A stretch of 20,054 bases of DNA from positions 1 through 20,054 of the forward strand of contig JBKJTY010000029.1 in NCBI GenBank assembly GCA_046590235.1. The letters are read 5' to 3'. This document shows positions 14,035 to 20,054 of the stretch, one piece after another. This DNA comes from 2-02-FULL-45-10 sp046590235. Lineage in GTDB: Bacteria; Patescibacteriota; Patescibacteriia; Magasanikbacterales; GWA2-37-8. The notes beneath the pieces are model-generated. The model searched no databases, was not told the DNA's origin, and saw nothing but the letters and a program-made list of their open reading frames with translations. The translations under genes and the position numbers were made by a program. Each line of letters opens with the position of its first letter. The stretch's first letter is position 1.

Positions 14035-15081
14035 ATGATTAAAAAATTCTCTTCAAAAAAGAAATATGCAATTGCTTTGGCGTTACTTGCTGTAGCAATT
14101 ATTACACTCGTTTATTACATTACTTCTAAGCCAGGTGCGCCTCAAGAGGTTGTTCTGTTTGTTAAGGCAGAAGAAGAAATTAAATTGTATAGTCAGCTTG
14201 ATGGCACTGCTGTCTCTAGTACGGCTGAAGTCGTTCCGACTGTACTTGGCATTATGATTGATAACCACCCTGACGCTCGGCCGCAGGCTGGGTTGGGGCA
14301 GGCGCGGGTGGTGTATGAGGCTTTTGCGGAGGGTGGGATTACTCGTTATTTGGCTATCTTTAATGCTGCTGATGAAGTGTTTAAGGTTGGTCCTGTACGT
14401 AGTGCTAGACCGTATTATGTTGATTGGTTCCGAGAATATGGTGATAGTGCTTATTTGCATTGCGGTGGCTCGCCTGAAGCGCTTAGTCAGATTAAGGAAA
14501 TTGGTTTGTTTGATGTTGACCAGTTTTTCAATGGTCCGTATTTTTGGCGGGACAACAAGCGTGATGCGCCGCATAATTTGTTTACCAATACGACTCGTTG
14601 GGAAGATATGTTGGCGGATAAGGGTGTGAAGCGTGGTAAAAAAACGTGGCAGGGGTGGTTATTCGCTGCTGCAACAAGTACAACGGCTTCAAGCACAAAG
14701 GTTTCCTCGGTTGATATAACGTATGCGCGTGATTACGTTGTTTCTTGGGAGTACCAAGCAACAGGTCGCTATACGCGTCAGATAAATAATGTACCACACA
14801 AAGATGATACTGGAGTGGTCATGTCGGTGGATACAATTGTTATCCAAGAGATGTCTACTAAAGTAATTGATGATTATGGTAGAAAAGAAATGGACACTGT
14901 CGGTGTTGGTTCTGCTCGAGTGCTTTATAATGGTGTGATGATCCGTGGTACGTGGAAAAAAAATTCACCGACCGACCGGACTCGTTTTTACGATCAGGCT
15001 GGCGGTGAAATTGCTTTGAAACCTGGACAGGTCTGGCTGCAAATTGTTCCGAGTGGTACCAAGGTTGAGGTTACTTCTTAA
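14035..15081 (+). CDS. DUF3048 (YerB-like) membrane-anchored protein
   Basis: This 348-aa protein has a Lys-rich N-terminus and one TM helix (about residues 11-30), then a large outside region. DUF3048 landmarks are visible: VLGIMIDNHPDARPQAGLGQARVVYEAFAEGGITRYLAIF (about 71-110), VGPVRSARPYYVDW, a conserved HCGGSPEA segment and a region with DAPHNLFTN. A low-complexity TSTTASSTK linker follows (about 213-222), then the C-terminal DUF3048 domain ending VWLQIVPSGTKVEV. The family is named for B. subtilis YerB. Its biochemical role is not established, though location suggests the envelope. The stop codon overlaps the stop codon of prmC on the other strand by sharing TTAA, and the terminator lies inside prmC coding sequence. 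Confidence 0.93.
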   Translation: MIKKFSSKKKYAIALALLAVAIITLVYYITSKPGAPQEVVLFVKAEEEIKLYSQLDGTAVSSTAEVVPTVLGIMIDNHPDARPQAGLGQARVVYEAFAEGGITRYLAIFNAADEVFKVGPVRSARPYYVDWFREYGDSAYLHCGGSPEALSQIKEIGLFDVDQFFNGPYFWRDNKRDAPHNLFTNTTRWEDMLADKGVKRGKKTWQGWLFAAATSTTASSTKVSSVDITYARDYVVSWEYQATGRYTRQINNVPHKDDTGVVMSVDTIVIQEMSTKVIDDYGRKEMDTVGVGSARVLYNGVMIRGTWKKNSPTDRTRFYDQAGGEIALKPGQVWLQIVPSGTKVEVTS

Positions 15082-15902
15082 AATGAAATAACAGCAAGAC
15101 GATCTCGCAATGCGAGATCTTTTTGTATCTCGAATTTTGCAGTTGGGTAGTGTTCGGCAATATGTTTTTGAAGTGCTTCAGATTGGCTTGGATCAATTTC
15201 AAATAAGCATGTCTTTTGCTGGTCCAAGTGATTGATTTGTTCAAGTAGTTGAACGTACAATTCAAGTCCTGTTGTGCCGCCGACAAGTGCGTTGTATGGT
15301 TCTCTTTGGATACTTTTCTCTTCGGCAAATTGAGCTGGGGTGAGGTAAGGGAGGTTAGCGGTAATTACGAGAGGGCGGTTAGTAAGATAGGAGATAACTG
15401 GTTCTAATAAATTCCCTTGGAAAAAAGTTATTGCTACTTGGTGTGTTTTGGCGTTTTGTTTTGCAACAGCTAAGGCTGGTGAGGAGGCATCCGTCGCATA
15501 AGCATGAATGGTGTGTTGGAATTTTTTGAGAATAGTAATTGGGATGCAGCCACTGCCTGTACCAATATCAATTAAGGTTGTCTCAGGTGTTAATTTTTGC
15601 AAAGCAGTTTCTACTAATAGTTCGGTATCAGGGCGGGGGACGAGGGTGTGTTTGTTGACTGTAAAATCTAAGCCAAAAAATTCTTTGTGGCCGATTATTG
15701 TAGCAACTGAATAACCTTGTTTGTAACGGTAAATAAAATAGGTGAACTTGAGTCGTTCAAAAAAACCTAAAATGTATTCAGGGTGGGTGTGGATGAAAGT
15801 CGAATCTTTGCCTAGAGTTTCTGTAAGCAAAACAACGCTGTCAGATAATGGGCAGTCTTTAGCGTAGGTCGTGAGAACTTCCTTAACGCTGGAATTAAGC
15901 AT
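15078..15902 (-). CDS. prmC: Release factor glutamine N5-methyltransferase
   Basis: PrmC (HemK) methylates the glutamine of the GGQ motif of release factors. The 274-aa protein has the PrmC N-terminal helical domain (residues 1-75), the connecting motif HTLVPRPDTELLVE (85-98), SAM motif I LIDIGTGSGCIPI (110-122), and motif IV at NLPY (183-186) in TANLPYLTP. The usual motif is NPPY, so the second position is Leu instead of Pro. The end (DLALRDRLAVISF) is standard. The start is 1 bp after the prfA stop, so the pair is co-transcribed and the enzyme is made next to its substrate. Its 3' end overlaps the DUF3048 gene by 4 bp. Confidence 0.94.
   Translation of the reverse strand: MLNSSVKEVLTTYAKDCPLSDSVVLLTETLGKDSTFIHTHPEYILGFFERLKFTYFIYRYKQGYSVATIIGHKEFFGLDFTVNKHTLVPRPDTELLVETALQKLTPETTLIDIGTGSGCIPITILKKFQHTIHAYATDASSPALAVAKQNAKTHQVAITFFQGNLLEPVISYLTNRPLVITANLPYLTPAQFAEEKSIQREPYNALVGGTTGLELYVQLLEQINHLDQQKTCLFEIDPSQSEALQKHIAEHYPTAKFEIQKDLALRDRLAVISF
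15101..15124 (+). terminator. Terminator of the DUF3048 gene, located within prmC
   Basis: GATCTCGCA (15101-15109) pairs with TGCGAGATC (15111-15119), followed by a T-run. The loop is too short for all nine pairs, so a few bases at the tip will open. The same bases encode the antisense prmC residues DLALRDR. Confidence 0.8.
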
Positions 15903-15903
15903 A

Positions 15904-16974
15904 TTATTCGATTAATGTTGCGTCGAGGCTTTCAGCTTCAGCGCGTTGGAGAGCGTGGATGATAGGTTCAATTTCGCCGTCCATAATGACTGGAATGTTG
16001 TTCCAGTTTTCGTGGATGCGGTGATCGGTGATACGATCTTGTGGGAAGTTGTAGGTGCGGATTTTTTCACTACGGTCGCCAGAACCAATTTGAGCACGGC
16101 GTTTTTCAGTGAGTTCAGCCATTTTCTTGTCGCGATCTGCAGCATACAAACGAGCGCGTAAAACAGCCATTGCTTTTTCACGGTTGGCAGTCTGGGAGCG
16201 TTCATCCTGACATTGGGCAACGATACCGGTAGGGACGTGCACGATACGAACAGCGGAATATGTAGTATTAACACTTTGACCACCAGCACCACCGGAACAG
16301 AAGGTATCAATACGTAAATCTTTAGCTTCGATTTTAATTTCAGTTTCTTCAATTTCAGGTAGGACAGCAATGGTAACGGTAGAAGTGTGTACGCGGCCAG
16401 CTTTTTCGGTTTCAGGGACACGCTGCACGCGGTGCACGCCCATTTCCCATTTTAAGAGTTTATAAACGTTCTTGCCTTTAATACTAAAGACAACTTCTTT
16501 ATAGCCGTCAGTACCAGTAACATTCGTATCAAGCAAAACAGTTTTCCATTTCTGGCTTTCAGCGTATTTGCTGTACATGCGGAAGAGTTCAGCAGCAAAC
16601 AAAGCAGATTCATCACCGCCTACACCAGCACGGATTTCAACGATAACATCTTTTTTATCGAGCGGATCGACTGGGCGTGTGAGGTTGGCGACATCTTTTT
16701 CCAATATGGTTCGTTGTGCGACTAAGTCTGTTAGTTCCGCGGTAGCTAGATCTTTCATTTCGCCAGCATTAGGATCTTTCGCCATGAGTTCGGTATCAGC
16801 AATGTTTTTTTCAAGTGTTTCAAGTACGGTGATCATTTCAGCGGCTGGTTTAAGATCATTATAGTCCTGTGACACATCCTTAAGTTTGTTTTGGTCACTA
16901 ATAACAGCCGGGTCCTGTAGACTCATTTCAAGGCTTTTGAATTTAGCGAGAATTTGTTGAAATTTTGGTAACAT
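15904..16974 (-). CDS. prfA: Peptide chain release factor 1
   Basis: RF1 reads UAA and UAG in the ribosomal A site and triggers peptide release. The 356-aa protein matches the family length. Visible features: N-terminal helical domain (1-100), the stop-decoding tripeptide P187-E-T189 (RF1 type P-x-T, not the SPF of RF2) in RVQRVPETE, and the catalytic GGQ at 231-233 in SGGAGGQSVNTTYSAV. The C-terminal region DRITDHRI is typical. I chose the ATG at 16974 (MLPKFQQIL). An in-frame start at 17019 would read through part of the adjacent inverted repeat (VLDSRLRGND), so it is almost certainly an artefact. Only 8 bp separate the repeat from the start codon. The gene order rpmE-prfA-prmC is common in bacteria. 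Confidence 0.97.
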   Translation of the reverse strand: MLPKFQQILAKFKSLEMSLQDPAVISDQNKLKDVSQDYNDLKPAAEMITVLETLEKNIADTELMAKDPNAGEMKDLATAELTDLVAQRTILEKDVANLTRPVDPLDKKDVIVEIRAGVGGDESALFAAELFRMYSKYAESQKWKTVLLDTNVTGTDGYKEVVFSIKGKNVYKLLKWEMGVHRVQRVPETEKAGRVHTSTVTIAVLPEIEETEIKIEAKDLRIDTFCSGGAGGQSVNTTYSAVRIVHVPTGIVAQCQDERSQTANREKAMAVLRARLYAADRDKKMAELTEKRRAQIGSGDRSEKIRTYNFPQDRITDHRIHENWNNIPVIMDGEIEPIIHALQRAEAESLDATLIE

Positions 16975-16982
16975 ATAGGTTG

Positions 16983-17058
16983 TGTCATTCCCGCGAAGGC
17001 GGGAATCCAGGACACCCAACGGCCCGTATCCTGGATTCCCGCCTTCGCGGGAATGACA
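16983..17058. repeat. 30-bp perfect inverted repeat (dRS3-like hairpin element) upstream of prfA
   Basis: The left arm (16983-17012) and right arm (17029-17058) are perfect 30-bp inverted copies around a 16-nt spacer. Each arm contains its own small hairpin, ATTCCCGC-GAAG-GCGGGAAT, which fits the published dRS3 pattern ATTCCC-N8-GGGAAT known from Neisseria. The element is much more GC-rich than its surroundings. No transposase is present, so it is a non-autonomous element or a repeat family member. It separates rpmE from prfA. Confidence 0.9.
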
Positions 17059-17081
17059 GTCGTGCAGTGAATGCCAAGTGT

Positions 17082-17119
17082 AAATAAAAACAGACTAACT
17101 TAGATAGTATAGTCTGTTT
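17082..17119 (-). terminator. Terminator of rpmE
   Basis: On the minus strand, AAACAGACTA pairs with TAGTCTGTTT (17110-17119 with 17088-17097), and TTTTTATTT follows (17082-17090). Confidence 0.8.
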
Positions 17120-17130
17120 AAAAAACGTAA

Positions 17131-17442
17131 CTAGGCTTCTGACTTTGTAGTTTCTTTAGAAGCTTCTTTCTTTGCTGAGCGTTTTGCTGCAACAGCTGCT
17201 TTCTTTACCTTCTTACCCTTGCGAGTAGCGGCAATACCTGCAACTTTACTCATCTTTTCCTGGAATTTCTCAACGCGGCGAGCTGTGTCGACGAATTTCT
17301 GTTTACCAGTATAAAAAGGGTGGCATTGGCTGCAAAGCTCAATACGGATTTCTTTCAAAGTAGAACCTGTAACAAATGTGTTGCCACATGCACAAGTAAC
17401 TACTGTGTCGCTGAAATATTGTGGGTGAATAGCCTTTTTCAT
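17131..17442 (-). CDS. rpmE: Ribosomal protein L31 with Lys/Ala-rich tail
   Basis: This is a large-subunit ribosomal protein of 103 aa. The start MKKAIHPQYFSDTVVTCACGNTF and later ELCSQCHPFYTGKQKFVDTARRVEKF match zinc-binding (C+) L31, with CxC and CxxC pairs at about C17, C19 and C37, C40. The C-terminal region (about residues 65-103) is a basic extension rich in Lys and Ala (KGKKVKKAAVAAKRSAKKEASKE), longer than in E. coli. I chose ATG 17442. An in-frame start at 17484 would encode residues within the leader hairpin and is rejected. A strong promoter about 100 nt upstream leaves a long structured leader. The stop is TAG, one of only two in the window. Confidence 0.96.
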   Translation of the reverse strand: MKKAIHPQYFSDTVVTCACGNTFVTGSTLKEIRIELCSQCHPFYTGKQKFVDTARRVEKFQEKMSKVAGIAATRKGKKVKKAAVAAKRSAKKEASKETTKSEA

Positions 17443-17538
17443 AGTAGAAATGAGTGAGAAAGTGATCGGCCGTAGCCGAATCACTTTCGAACGAATGAAA
17501 ACTATATCTAGATATAGAATGAATGATGATTTTCAAGT
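17443..17538 (-). promoter_or_regulatory. Structured 5' leader of rpmE (candidate ribosomal protein leader)
   Basis: The leader holds a stem of 9 bp (17458-17466 with 17480-17488, arm GAAAGTGAT) continued by 4 bp (17467-17470 with 17475-17478) around a single bulged base and a CGTA/TACG loop, 15 nt from the start codon. Upstream is a 16-bp perfect palindrome CTATATCTAGATATAG (17502-17517). L31 leaders with autoregulatory structures are described in several other phyla, but I cannot show that this one belongs to them. Confidence 0.55.
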
Positions 17539-17544
17539 GAGCAG

Positions 17545-17573
17545 ATTGTACCATCAAAGGGTTTTTTTGTCAA
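17545..17573 (-). promoter_or_regulatory. Strong promoter of rpmE
   Basis: On the minus strand, a perfect TTGACA (17568-17573), a 17-bp spacer and TACAAT (17545-17550). The predicted transcript starts near 17538. Confidence 0.85.
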
Positions 17574-17645
17574 TATCTGGATGGTAGGGGGAGTTTGGTC
17601 ACCTAGGGGGTGGTATGTTATCATGTGAGACAGTACAAACTTACT

Positions 17646-18752
17646 ATGCCACTGAAAAAGAAGAGAGCATCTGCTGTAACCAATAAAAAGAGAGCTGTCA
17701 CCTGGGAAGCTGAGAATGCAACCCTGGCTTTTCGTGTGCGAAAGTCCTACGAATTGTTTCGGGCCGGTGATTTGGTAAAGTTAGGTCAACTGGTTGATAA
17801 GTATCCTGTTCCGAGCAATCAACTTGCATCGACATTGGCTTTTTTAACAGAGATAAATAGTTCTCTTGGTTATGCTTTAAATTCGGAAAAATTGGTAAAA
17901 TTAAAAGGAATACTTTCTGAAGCAAAAAAAACTGTGCGAAAGAAGTCTGGTGTAAAAAAAGTTACATCTCGTTTGTCCAATTTACCAATTAAAGAACGCG
18001 AGAAGCGCTTGGGAATGGCCGTTCTACCACACTTAGATGCACGTTATGCAAAGTTGTTCGTATCACTTTTTGCTGAAAAAGTTGGGGCTGATGCATGGTG
18101 GGCTTTTTGGCAGCAAGCTATCACAAATGTGCAAGTGGTAGCAAATAAAGCGCTACATGAGCCGTACAAAGAAAAAAGTGATGCTTCTGAACAGCAGAAA
18201 GCTAAAAAAGTTTTTTTTCAAACTAAACCATCAGTACTTGAAGCCTTGTCGTTGTTAAGTAAAAATACCGATGCGCCTGGCTACACCGCTATTATTTCTA
18301 CGCTCGGAAAAAGCATTATTGCTGCTTTGGAAGAAAGTAAGATAGTGAGGGAAGCTGTTTCATCTTCGGTTGCTAATGATTTGGAAGATAAGAATGGCCC
18401 TACTACCGTGACCGGATTTTTAGACCGTTTATATGATGATGGTGTTTTTCTACAAATTCATTACAATATAATAACTTTGAAGGGGGAATGCGAAGTAGTC
18501 TTTGGTAAGGATAGTTTAGTGGTTGGTTTTGAACCGAGCACTTATTTAAATGAAAAACCTTTTTTAGCCCTTTCTCCTCACATACAACAAGAGGTTCAGT
18601 CGATTGTGGAAACCTTTTATGCTTACGGTCGGATTTTGGAAGTGGTAGAGCGGGGGTCAGAAGCTTACATCGGTTTAAAAAGTGTTTTAAAGCAGGGTGT
18701 AGCTGATTTTTCGCTTAAATATGGGTATAAACTGCTTAAAACTCACTCATAA
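17646..18752 (+). CDS. Unrecognised 368-aa soluble protein
   Basis: I do not recognise this family. The N-terminus is very basic (MPLKKKRASAVTNKKRAV). Then come mostly amphipathic helices, a second basic patch (ILSEAKKTVRKKSGVKKVTSRLS, about 92-114), and an Ala/Trp stretch (VGADAWWAFWQQA, about 147-159). The C-terminal half has alternating strands (GFLDRLYDDGVFLQIHYNIITLKGECEVVFG) and ends helical. There is no signal peptide, TM helix or obvious enzymatic motif. The basic regions could bind nucleic acid, but that is inference only. ATG 17646 is preferred over an in-frame upstream start at 17610 that adds 12 odd residues. A possible extended -10 (TG-G-TATGTT, 17611-17619) lies upstream. Confidence 0.75.
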   Translation: MPLKKKRASAVTNKKRAVTWEAENATLAFRVRKSYELFRAGDLVKLGQLVDKYPVPSNQLASTLAFLTEINSSLGYALNSEKLVKLKGILSEAKKTVRKKSGVKKVTSRLSNLPIKEREKRLGMAVLPHLDARYAKLFVSLFAEKVGADAWWAFWQQAITNVQVVANKALHEPYKEKSDASEQQKAKKVFFQTKPSVLEALSLLSKNTDAPGYTAIISTLGKSIIAALEESKIVREAVSSSVANDLEDKNGPTTVTGFLDRLYDDGVFLQIHYNIITLKGECEVVFGKDSLVVGFEPSTYLNEKPFLALSPHIQQEVQSIVETFYAYGRILEVVERGSEAYIGLKSVLKQGVADFSLKYGYKLLKTHS

Positions 18753-18769
18753 GTGATTACTTCTTTTTT
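18751..18769 (+). terminator. Weak terminator after the gene at 17646
   Basis: AAGT (18751-18754) and ACTT (18759-18762) form a small stem followed by CTTTTTT (18763-18769). The stem is only 4 bp, so efficiency is doubtful. Confidence 0.3.
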
Positions 18770-18782
18770 ACCTTCTCTACTC

Positions 18783-18811
18783 TTGACTTTGCCCTAATCT
18801 TAGCGTATACT
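18783..18811 (+). promoter_or_regulatory. Strong promoter of rpsB-tsf
   Basis: TTGACT (18783-18788), a 17-bp spacer and TATACT (18806-18811). Transcription is expected to start near 18817, giving a leader of about 128 nt. Confidence 0.85.
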
Positions 18812-18815
18812 AGCG

Positions 18816-18944
18816 ACACTCTCGAATGGGAGTGTTTATTTATCACTCATCAACACTTTGTTCACTTTTTACAGTGAACGTACAGTCTTCCTCCCTGGAA
18901 CCACTTTCGGGGTGACGTGTTGAGAGGCAGTAATAAGGAAAACT
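18816..18944 (+). promoter_or_regulatory. Structured 5' leader of rpsB (candidate S2 autoregulatory region)
   Basis: Hairpin 1 is ACACTC/GAGTGT (18816-18821 with 18830-18835), right at the expected 5' end. Hairpin 2 is GTTCACT/AGTGAAC (18860-18866 with 18873-18879) with a 6-nt loop. A clear Shine-Dalgarno AAGGAA (18935-18940) precedes the ATG, unlike most genes here. S2 represses its own operon through the leader in E. coli; whether that applies here is inference. Confidence 0.5.
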
Positions 18945-19775
18945 ATGTCTACGAAAATGCCGAGCTTGCTCGAAATGCTCAAAGCCGGTGTCCACTTTGG
19001 CCACCAAAAATCACGCTGGCACCCTAAAATGGCGCCTTACTTATTTGGCGTACGCAATGGTGTGCACGTTATCGACCTCGATAAAACTGTTGAGGCTTTA
19101 AACACAGCATTGGATTACGCTCGCTCCATGGCAGCAAAAGGTAAAACAATTTTATTTGTTGGTACCAAGCGCCAAGCTCGCTCAATCATCAAGGAAGCTG
19201 CAGAATCCTGTGGTTCTCCATTTTTGACTGAACGTTGGATCGGCGGTCTCGTCACTAACTTTGACGAGTTTAAACGCCGCATGAAGAAATATAAGCACTT
19301 GAAAGAAATGTTTGCGACGGGTGAAATTGAAAAATATACTAAAAAAGAACAATCCGATTTCAAGAAACAAATTATCAAAATGGACAAATACTTGGCCGGT
19401 TTGGTAAGTATGGAAAATATTCCAGATGCGATTTACATCGCTGATCTCCGTGTTGAAAAGACTGCTGTTGCAGAAGCTGCTCGCGTTGGTGTTCCAATGA
19501 TTGCGGTTTGTGATAGTAATGTTGATCCGACTAAAGTTGATTTCCCAATCCCAGCTAACGATGATGCTGTTCACTCTATTGAACTCATTGCTGGTCTCAT
19601 GGCTGAAGCTATCAAAGCTGGTAAAGCTGACTTCGAAAAGAATAAAGCATCCATGAAGGATGAACGTCCAGCTGCTCCAGTTCAGAAAATGGCTGAAAAA
19701 GCTGCTCCAGCAAAAGCTGCAGCAACAGCTCCTACAAAGGAACGCCGCACAATCAAGAAAGAAGAAGCGGTCTAG
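18945..19775 (+). CDS. rpsB: Ribosomal protein S2
   Basis: This is a small-subunit ribosomal protein of 276 aa. The start MSTKMPSLLEMLKAGVHFGHQKSRWHPKMAPYLFGVRNGVHVIDLDKT is the family signature, with GVHFGHQ and the W-x-P-x-M motif. ILFVGTKRQARSIIKEAA, FLTERWIGG and GLVTNFDEFKRR follow. The region VSMENIPDAIYIADLRVEKTAVAEAARVGVPMIAVCDSNVDP and IPANDDAVHSIELI is also conserved. The C-terminus (about 235-276) is an Ala/Lys-rich extension, a feature shared with L25 and L31 in this window. The stop is TAG. The gene is followed by tsf after 84 bp, the common bacterial order. Confidence 0.97.
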   Translation: MSTKMPSLLEMLKAGVHFGHQKSRWHPKMAPYLFGVRNGVHVIDLDKTVEALNTALDYARSMAAKGKTILFVGTKRQARSIIKEAAESCGSPFLTERWIGGLVTNFDEFKRRMKKYKHLKEMFATGEIEKYTKKEQSDFKKQIIKMDKYLAGLVSMENIPDAIYIADLRVEKTAVAEAARVGVPMIAVCDSNVDPTKVDFPIPANDDAVHSIELIAGLMAEAIKAGKADFEKNKASMKDERPAAPVQKMAEKAAPAKAAATAPTKERRTIKKEEAV

Positions 19776-19792
19776 TCTTTAAACTTCAATAA

Positions 19793-19836
19793 GGCGAAAG
19801 CGGAAAAAATTGTTTCTGCTTTTCGTCATATATACT
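19793..19836 (+). promoter_or_regulatory. rpsB-tsf intergenic hairpin and possible internal -10 box
   Basis: GCGAAAGC...GCTTTTCG (about 19793-19826) forms an imperfect hairpin with AT-rich sequence after it. A TATACT (19831-19836) lies 23 nt before the tsf ATG, with TTGTTT 15 bp upstream of it. It could be an attenuating hairpin, a processing site or an internal tsf promoter. Confidence 0.3.
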
Positions 19837-19859
19837 TATTCCTTTAAATTCCCACATAT

Positions 19860-20054
19860 ATGTCTATTTCCGCAGCTGACATTGCCAAATTACGTGCCCA
19901 AACAGGTGCAGGTATGATGGATTGTAAAAATGCCATGGAGGAAGCCGCTGGAGACATGGAAAAGGCAGCCGAACTTCTTCGTAAGAAGGGGATTGTCAAA
20001 GCCGCTAAACGTGCTGATAAAGTCGCTTCCGAAGGCCGTGTTGTAGCAAAAGCA
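19860..20054 (+). CDS. tsf: Elongation factor Ts, N-terminal 65 residues (runs off window)
   Basis: This is the guanine nucleotide exchange factor for EF-Tu. The first residues MSISAADIAKLRAQTGAGMMDCKNAMEEAAGDMEKAAELLRKKG cover the UBA-like N-terminal domain, with the hallmark LRxxTGAGMMDCKxAL-type stretch (11-26) and LRKKGIVKAAKRADKVASEGRV leading into the core. The reading frame is open to the window edge. The ATG at 19860 is the natural start. Confidence 0.96.
   Translation, partial: MSISAADIAKLRAQTGAGMMDCKNAMEEAAGDMEKAAELLRKKGIVKAAKRADKVASEGRVVAKA

Noticed and set aside
16975..17019. N-terminal extension of prfA from an upstream start at 17019
   Set aside because: The added residues are a translation of the inverted repeat. 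The family start is MLPKFQQIL at 16974.
17443..17484. Longer rpmE starting at 17484
   Set aside because: The extra residues come from the leader hairpin, and L31 starts at MKKAIHPQY.
1..20054. CRISPR array, prophage, transposase or toxin-antitoxin system
   Set aside because: I looked for regularly spaced repeats, transposase motifs and small gene pairs on both strands and saw none.

Overview
The window looks like chromosomal DNA of an ultra-small, AT-rich bacterium, most likely of the Candidate Phyla Radiation (Patescibacteria, Parcubacteria-like). This is an inference. It rests on compact gene spacing, several promoters whose -10 box sits only about 10 nt before a start codon that lacks a Shine-Dalgarno, a long L25/CTC protein with an acidic/basic tail, several unrecognised single-TM or lipoprotein genes, and use of TAA/TAG only as stops. 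No marker gene that fixes the lineage (16S rRNA, for example) lies in the window.

Layout. 1-168: 5' end of gyrB (minus). 403-1161: an orphan, unusually GC-rich gene with its own promoter, leader and terminator. 1276-3339: a membrane-anchored unknown protein followed by a RodA/FtsW-family SEDS glycosyltransferase. 3444-3698 (minus): a probable structured RNA with a tRNA-like acceptor stem, T-arm and encoded CCA, which I cannot assign to a known class. 3849-11800: the whole UvrABC excinuclease set in the order uvrB, (SanA-like gene), uvrA, uvrC, all plus strand, interrupted by two minus-strand lipoprotein genes. 11805-12581: SAM methyltransferase. 12713-13784: a zinc-ribbon protein plus ribosomal protein L25. 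14035-15081: a DUF3048 (YerB-like) protein. 15078-17442 (minus): rpmE, prfA, prmC, a translation module (L31, release factor 1 and the methylase that modifies release factors), with a 76-bp inverted-repeat element inserted between rpmE and prfA. 17646-18752: unknown protein. 18945-20054: rpsB and the start of tsf.

Regulation visible in the sequence. Many genes have a sigma70-type promoter with a 17-bp spacer, and most transcription units end in a hairpin plus T-run that often serves both strands. Two ribosomal protein genes (rpmE, rpsB) have leaders of about 100-130 nt with hairpins, unlike the near-leaderless genes around them. That makes these two leaders candidates for autoregulation.

The most promising unexplained item is the 255-nt tRNA-like RNA. 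Next are the inverted repeat 8 bp before prfA, the structured rpmE and rpsB leaders, the shared-box divergent promoter of uvrC, the 4-bp tail-to-tail overlap of the DUF3048 gene with prmC, and the absence of UGA stops.
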